A stretch of 9,551 bases of DNA from Elusimicrobiota bacterium (GTDB taxonomy: Bacteria > Elusimicrobiota > Elusimicrobia > Elusimicrobiales > UBA9959). Numbering within the stretch: position 1 is the stretch's first letter; the number at the start of each line of letters is the position of its first letter. The notes under the pieces are model-generated. The model worked only from the letters and a program-made list of their open reading frames with translations. It did not search any database and was not told the DNA's origin. Shown piece after piece: positions 6,298 to 9,551 of this stretch. A program made the translations under genes and the position numbers. The DNA lies in assembly GCA_030639665.1 (NCBI GenBank), contig DAOWCC010000089.1, forward strand, positions 1-9,551, given 5' to 3'.

Positions 6298-7048
6298 GTT
6301 CACTGCTATCTGCTATCTGATTTCTATTCTCTATCTCGGCGTGCCTGCAGAGTTTTTTGATGGAACATTTTTGGCAATCGCCCTTTGAAGAATAATCCTC
6401 ATTAATTATCTTTTCCCCAATATTCCTTATCTCATCAAAAACAAAAGAGCTTAGCGACTTGTCATAAGCGGCTGTTACTCTTTCCGAACGCATTAAAAAC
6501 CAACAGGTCAAATAATTCACATCAATATTAAAATTTTCCTTAAGCCCTACGGCATATATTCCAAGCTGAAGATTTTTAAGAGGATCAAAATCAGGCATTT
6601 CTTCAAAACCTATTTTATAGTCAATAAGCTCATATGCGCCATCCGCGTTTTTATCCAAGCGGTCAATGGTGCCTTTTACAGTCCACTTTTCAAATTTAAA
6701 TTCAAAGGTCCGCTCGGAAAAAATTATGCGGGATTTTTTGCCTTGATTATCAAGCCAAAAATCTTCCAGCATTCTGCTCCCCTTATTATAAAATTCCATG
6801 CTCTCTTGAGGACTTGCAAATCCTGAATTATTCCAGCTTTCATCATAATAAACAAATAAATCGCTTAAATCCCCGCCATAACGGGCATATCTGGCTAAAG
6901 TGCGATGAACCGATACCCCAAGAGAAGACTTGGCGGAATATGGCGTATACTTCTTTCCCAAATATATATAGGAATAAAGAAACGGACATTTTTTATAGGC
7001 CATTATTTTGGAATAATTAAGTTCGAGAGGATTTGTGCAATGTGACAT
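6290..7048 (-). CDS. PD-(D/E)XK nuclease, Cas4/AddB-like iron-sulfur type
   Basis: This 252-residue protein has the layout of the RecB/Cas4-like PD-(D/E)XK nucleases. In order: YSKIMAYKKCPFLY with Cys21, VHRTL with His48, GTIDRLD with Asp129, ELIDYKIG with Asp143 and Lys145, and QLGIY (161-165). The end has CQKCSIKKLC (Cys225, Cys228, Cys234). One cysteine near the N-terminus plus three at the C-terminus is the arrangement that holds a 4Fe-4S cluster in Cas4 and AddB. Such enzymes are exonucleases in DNA repair or CRISPR adaptation; no cas, addA or helicase gene is in view, so a stand-alone repair or processing role is inferred. AGGAGGT lies 10 nt before the ATG, within the repeat element upstream. 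The last ten or so codons lie in a CTATCTG heptamer repeat. Confidence 0.85.
   Translation of the reverse strand: MSHCTNPLELNYSKIMAYKKCPFLYSYIYLGKKYTPYSAKSSLGVSVHRTLARYARYGGDLSDLFVYYDESWNNSGFASPQESMEFYNKGSRMLEDFWLDNQGKKSRIIFSERTFEFKFEKWTVKGTIDRLDKNADGAYELIDYKIGFEEMPDFDPLKNLQLGIYAVGLKENFNIDVNYLTCWFLMRSERVTAAYDKSLSSFVFDEIRNIGEKIINEDYSSKGDCQKCSIKKLCRHAEIENRNQIADSSEQK
6306..6319. repeat. CTATCTG heptamer repeat inside the nuclease 3' end
   Basis: Two exact CTATCTG copies are followed by a degenerate run ending in CTATCT at 6331-6336. The unit is seven bases, so a gain or loss would shift the frame of the last codons of the nuclease. Confidence 0.5.
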
Positions 7049-7058
7049 AAATTAACCG

Positions 7059-7065
7059 ACCTCCT
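7059..7065 (-). promoter_or_regulatory. Strong ribosome-binding site inside a small hairpin
   Basis: On the minus strand AGGAGGT stands 10 nt before the nuclease ATG. It is flanked by CCGAC and GTCGG (7056-7060 and 7066-7070), so AGGAG would form the five-base loop of a 5 bp stem. The site lies in the left end of repeat element U1. Confidence 0.65.
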
Positions 7066-7146
7066 GTCGGAATTCTTTTTAACGCTGAGGGCGCTGAGAT
7101 TTTACACAGAGAGTCCGCTGAGTTTTTTATTCTTGAGCGCTAATGG

Positions 7147-7163
7147 GTCCGCCTTAGGCGGAC
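7147..7163. repeat. Perfect GC-rich palindrome in U1
   Basis: GTCCGCCTTAGGCGGAC has 8 bp arms around one central T. It is much richer in GC than its surroundings and resembles a REP-type palindrome. It could form only a tight hairpin. Confidence 0.75.
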
Positions 7164-7344
7164 GATAACGAAGACCACTTGAACAGCCCTGCCAACACAC
7201 GACACGATAACGTAGTCCCTCCGCTGTTTTATGTTCTTTGCGACCTCTGTGATTAGCTTCTGTTTTATCCTGTCAAATGTTTTGAGCCTTTTTTGGGCCA
7301 ATTCTCATTGCCAAAAAATGAAAATTCCTATAGTATTAAATTAG

Positions 7345-7551
7345 CCGCCATTCCGGTCGGAACTCTTTATAAAACATTACCACGAAGGCACGAAAGGCTG
7401 AAAGCACGAAGAACGAAACGATGTTTCATAAAGTGTCGGTAACTATGTGAACGACCGAAATATATTTTATTTTTTTCGCCGTTTTTCGTGTCTTCTCAAT
7501 TTTCACACTTTCGTGGTTGCTTTAAACATTGAAATTCCTATACGTTAAATT
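7345..7551. repeat. Repeat element U2 with CACGAAG inverted repeat
   Basis: This element directly abuts U1 and shares its two end sequences but has a different core. The core is a long imperfect inverted repeat: the left arm begins ACCACGAAGGCACGAAAGG (from 7379, to about 7418) and the right arm ends TTTCGTGGT (about 7475-7516). The CACGAA word recurs within each arm. A smaller TCGGT/ACCGA pair (7436-7440 and 7454-7458) lies in the loop. The right end reaches the stop codon of rsmD. Similar CACGAAG-type intergenic repeats are recalled from many environmental genomes; their role is not known to me. Confidence 0.6.
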
Positions 7552-8128
7552 ATTTTTTCTTTTTCATAAAACTCAAAAGAGTGTCACCATACTTGACCTC
7601 TTTATAAAGCTCAACATTCTCAGGCAATTGTAATGGCTCATTTTTATGCCTTTGATTTATAACAATGCCATTATCAGCCATTATCTTGGAAGAAAAAACA
7701 AGTTCCACCGTCTTTGTGGAATAGGCGAGAGGAAGATTTTCTTTATCTCTATAAGGCGGACCCATAAAAATTATGTCATAACCCTCATAACCCGAATAAT
7801 GTTCAAGCCACTCAAGACCGGTTAAAACATTGGCCCTTAAAGCCACCGCTTTATCTTTAAAATCAAGATGTTCTATATTCCTTTCAATAACCTTCAGACA
7901 CGCCCTGTCATATTCCACCATAACGGCTTTTATCGCGCCTCTTGAAAGAGCTTCCATACTTACGCTTCCCACTCCCGCGTATAGATCCAGAAATATTGAA
8001 CCCATAATATGCGGCCTGATAATATCAAACAAAGATTGTTTTATCCTCGATGAAATAGGCTTAACATTTTTTGTTTTTGAAACAGAAAACAGATTTCTTC
8101 CTTTTTTTGATCCCGCTATTATGCGCAT
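7550..8128 (-). CDS. rsmD: 16S rRNA (guanine(966)-N2)-methyltransferase RsmD
   Basis: This 192-residue S-adenosylmethionine-dependent enzyme methylates N2 of G966 in 16S rRNA of the small ribosomal subunit. MRIIAGSKKGRNL at the start and SSRIKQSLFDII (26-37) are family hallmarks. FLDLYAGVGSVSMEALSRGA (46-65) is the SAM-binding motif I, and VEYDRA is the following acidic strand. The catalytic motif reads GPPY at 123-126, where family members normally have DPPY or DPPF; the first position is glycine from a GGT codon. The rest of the fold looks intact and the length is typical. A GGGA sits about 10 nt before the ATG. The gene is divergent from the receiver-hydrolase gene. Its stop codon lies within the right end of repeat element U2, and the last four residues are lysines. 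Confidence 0.9.
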   Translation of the reverse strand: MRIIAGSKKGRNLFSVSKTKNVKPISSRIKQSLFDIIRPHIMGSIFLDLYAGVGSVSMEALSRGAIKAVMVEYDRACLKVIERNIEHLDFKDKAVALRANVLTGLEWLEHYSGYEGYDIIFMGPPYRDKENLPLAYSTKTVELVFSSKIMADNGIVINQRHKNEPLQLPENVELYKEVKYGDTLLSFMKKKK

Positions 8129-8196
8129 AATAATGTCATCCCGCTGTAATATAAATTTAACTCTAAAAGATATATAATGTATTATAGAATAAAGCT
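8129..8196. promoter_or_regulatory. Divergent promoter region, rsmD and receiver-hydrolase
   Basis: In this 68 bp gap, TATAAT (8173-8178) and a second TATAGA-like block (8184-8189) precede the rightward gene by 7-18 nt. On the minus strand TATATT (8153-8148) could serve rsmD. No clear -35 elements or strong ribosome-binding site for the rightward gene are seen. Confidence 0.35.
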
Positions 8197-9531
8197 ATGA
8201 CTACGGAAAACACCGACATTATAATAATTGACGACGACCCTATGGTGGGAGAACTATCAAAAGACCTTTTAACCGACGAAGGTTATACTGTTCTTCTTGT
8301 GCAGGACTCCATGGAAGCCATCGCCACAGTTAAAGCAAATATGCCCAAATTGATAGTAACCGATATCATGATGCCGGGCATAAGCGGTATGGAAATATGC
8401 AAAGCGATGAAAGAGGATCCTGCTCTTAAGGATATAAAAATAATAGTCGTATCCGGCAAATCTTATGATATTGAAAAGCAAAGAGCTTTTCAGCTCGGCG
8501 CGGATTTTTTCCTTCAGAAACCCTATAATGTTGACACATTTTCAAAAACAGTAAAAAATATTCTTGAAGGCTCTTCCGGAGAAGCGCCCGCTCCCCCGCC
8601 ATCAGCGCCCATAAAAACAGTAATCATACAAGATGAGGTGGCAGAGCCCATGAGCGATTTAAATGAAAAACAAATAAGACTTACAGTTTGGGGCGCCAGA
8701 AGCATGCCTCACTCAATTCCAAATTTATATTCAAAATTCGGAAGACAAACATCGTGCATTTCCATAGAAACAAAAGACAATATCTTTATATTTGATGCCG
8801 GCACGGGAATAGTTGAACTCGGCGAAGAAATAGTGGCCAAGAAGCAATACTATAAAGAAATATGGCTCTTTATAACTCATTTTCATCTGGACCATATTAT
8901 AGGCTTGGGAAATTTCAAACCTATACAAGACCCTAATTTCACCATACATCTTGTCGGCGCCAATGATCCTGAAAAAAGTCTCAGAGAAACAGCCCAACAA
9001 GCTTTTTACAGTTCTTTTTCTCTGGCGGAAACAACGCCTAAAGCTAAAATTGATTTATATGAAGTTCTTGAAGATAATTATGAATTGGTGCCGGGAGTGA
9101 AAGTAAGAACGATGTATTCAAATCACCCCACAAACACCTTGGTTTTTTCTTTTGAAACTAAGGGCAAAAAAATAATTTATGCTCCCGACAGCGAGATATG
9201 GGGAGATGCCACAGCTTTTCAAGATTATGATGAAAAATTCGGAATATTCTGTGAAGATTGCGATATCTTCATTCATGACACAACCTATGATGACAAAGAT
9301 TATGAAACCTATAAAAAACGCGGTCATTCAGGATTAAGCGTAGTGGTTGATTTTGCGGCCGAAAAAGCAAGAGCCGCGGAACTTATATTTTTCCACTTAA
9401 ACATGGAATATCCCGATGAAAGACTTAATGAAATGCTCCAAGCCGCGCAAACTCAGATTATTGGCAAAAGCCATACATTAAAATGCCGCATAGCGCAAGA
9501 AAAAGAACCCATCATTTTAGAAGGAAATTAG
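8197..9531 (+). CDS. Response-regulator receiver fused to metallo-beta-lactamase-fold hydrolase
   Basis: This is a 444-residue two-domain protein. Residues 5-123 form a receiver: acidic pocket Asp12-14, phosphoacceptor Asp56 in VTDIMMPG, Ser86, and Lys108 in QKPY. A proline-rich linker (131-138) leads to a metallo-beta-lactamase-fold hydrolase from about residue 160. Its metal ligands are readable: THFHLDH (His228, His230, Asp232, His233), His310 in SNHPTN, Asp331 in YAPDSE, and probably His377 in GHSG. DAGTG (200-204) is also present. The closest family pattern is the RNase Z/PhnP-like group of phosphodiesterases with a GARGSxP start; here that motif is shortened to GARSMP. This suggests phosphorylation-controlled hydrolysis of a phosphodiester, perhaps a cyclic nucleotide, but the substrate is inferred only. 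No DNA-binding output domain exists. No adjacent kinase gene is seen. Confidence 0.85.
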   Translation: MTTENTDIIIIDDDPMVGELSKDLLTDEGYTVLLVQDSMEAIATVKANMPKLIVTDIMMPGISGMEICKAMKEDPALKDIKIIVVSGKSYDIEKQRAFQLGADFFLQKPYNVDTFSKTVKNILEGSSGEAPAPPPSAPIKTVIIQDEVAEPMSDLNEKQIRLTVWGARSMPHSIPNLYSKFGRQTSCISIETKDNIFIFDAGTGIVELGEEIVAKKQYYKEIWLFITHFHLDHIIGLGNFKPIQDPNFTIHLVGANDPEKSLRETAQQAFYSSFSLAETTPKAKIDLYEVLEDNYELVPGVKVRTMYSNHPTNTLVFSFETKGKKIIYAPDSEIWGDATAFQDYDEKFGIFCEDCDIFIHDTTYDDKDYETYKKRGHSGLSVVVDFAAEKARAAELIFFHLNMEYPDERLNEMLQAAQTQIIGKSHTLKCRIAQEKEPIILEGN

Positions 9532-9551
9532 TTTAAAAAAAATCAAACTAA
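9528..9551 (+). terminator. Possible hairpin after the receiver-hydrolase gene
   Basis: TTAGTTT and AAACTAA form a 7 bp stem around a ten-base A-rich loop, overlapping the stop codon. It is AT-rich, and any downstream T-tract lies outside the window, so its status as a terminator is uncertain. Confidence 0.3.

Larger units (their letters stand above)
7056..7343. repeat. Repeat element U1 (palindromic, shared ends with U2)
   Basis: This non-coding element runs from the ribosome-binding site of the nuclease gene to the edge of a similar element. Its left end, TCCTGTCGGAATTC and onward (7062-7082), matches the left end of U2 at 18 of 21 positions. Its right end (7319-7343), with TTCCTATA and TTAAATTA, matches the right end of U2 apart from small gaps. 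The two ends are roughly inverted copies: CTGTCGGAATT against CTATAGGAATT. The core holds CTGAG-rich sequence, a perfect 17 bp palindrome, two copies of CGATAACGNAGNCC (7163-7176 and 7205-7218), and distant CACAGAG/CTCTGTG arms (7105-7111 and 7245-7251). No open frame of note is present. Confidence 0.6.

Noticed and set aside
6290..7048. Nuclease called as Cas4 of a CRISPR system
   Set aside because: No cas1, cas2 or repeat array is visible, and the cysteine pattern is also found in AddB and other nucleases.
7379..7516. CACGAAG words as a CRISPR array
   Set aside because: The words are not separated by equal spacers and are arranged as an inverted repeat.
8683..9528. Hydrolase domain as an antibiotic-degrading beta-lactamase
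   Set aside because: There is no signal peptide, the domain is fused to a receiver, and its motifs fit the RNase Z/PhnP-like group better.

Overview
The window is AT-rich bacterial DNA from an anaerobe or facultative anaerobe. It holds nine protein genes and two repeat-bearing intergenic regions. No rRNA, tRNA, CRISPR array or transposase gene was seen. The source is probably an uncultivated lineage. A group 3b-type [NiFe] hydrogenase, a receiver/metallo-hydrolase fusion and CACGAAG-type intergenic repeats would fit a candidate phylum such as Omnitrophota, but this is an impression and not a phylogenetic result.

Layout. (1) Positions 1-2250, minus strand: the front of a cytoplasmic sulfhydrogenase operon in the order beta (two 4Fe-4S clusters), gamma (FAD/NAD(P)/2Fe-2S) and delta (small subunit, cut by the window edge). 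The catalytic large subunit is expected just outside. (2) Positions 2251-2590: a divergent intergenic region holding a nested palindrome of 70 bp. (3) Positions 2591-3886, plus strand: a SixA-like histidine phosphatase followed closely by uppP (undecaprenyl-diphosphatase). (4) Positions 3867-5144, minus strand: a sensor histidine kinase with about six membrane segments, overlapping uppP tail to tail by 20 bp. (5) Positions 5175-6275, plus strand: an AI-2E/PerM-family membrane protein, divergent from the kinase across about 30 bp that carries a two-way TATAAT. (6) Positions 6290-7048, minus strand: a PD-(D/E)XK nuclease with four cysteines placed as in Cas4/AddB iron-sulfur nucleases. (7) Positions 7049-7549: two adjoining repeat elements with matching ends but unrelated cores. 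(8) Positions 7550-8128, minus strand: RsmD (16S rRNA m2G966 methyltransferase) with an unusual GPPY motif. (9) Positions 8197-9531, plus strand: a receiver domain fused to a metallo-beta-lactamase-fold hydrolase.

How the parts work together. The hydrogenase subunits form an electron path from NAD(P)H and FAD through iron-sulfur clusters to a NiFe site, so this operon handles redox balance or hydrogen metabolism. UppP recycles the lipid carrier for cell-wall synthesis. The sensor kinase and the receiver-hydrolase are both two-component parts but lie about 3 kb apart with unrelated genes between, so pairing them is only a guess. The remaining genes are housekeeping or repair functions, and no single integrated new system is evident. 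The most unusual items are the receiver-hydrolase fusion, the paired repeat elements that supply the ribosome-binding site of one gene and the stop codon of another, and the changed RsmD motif.
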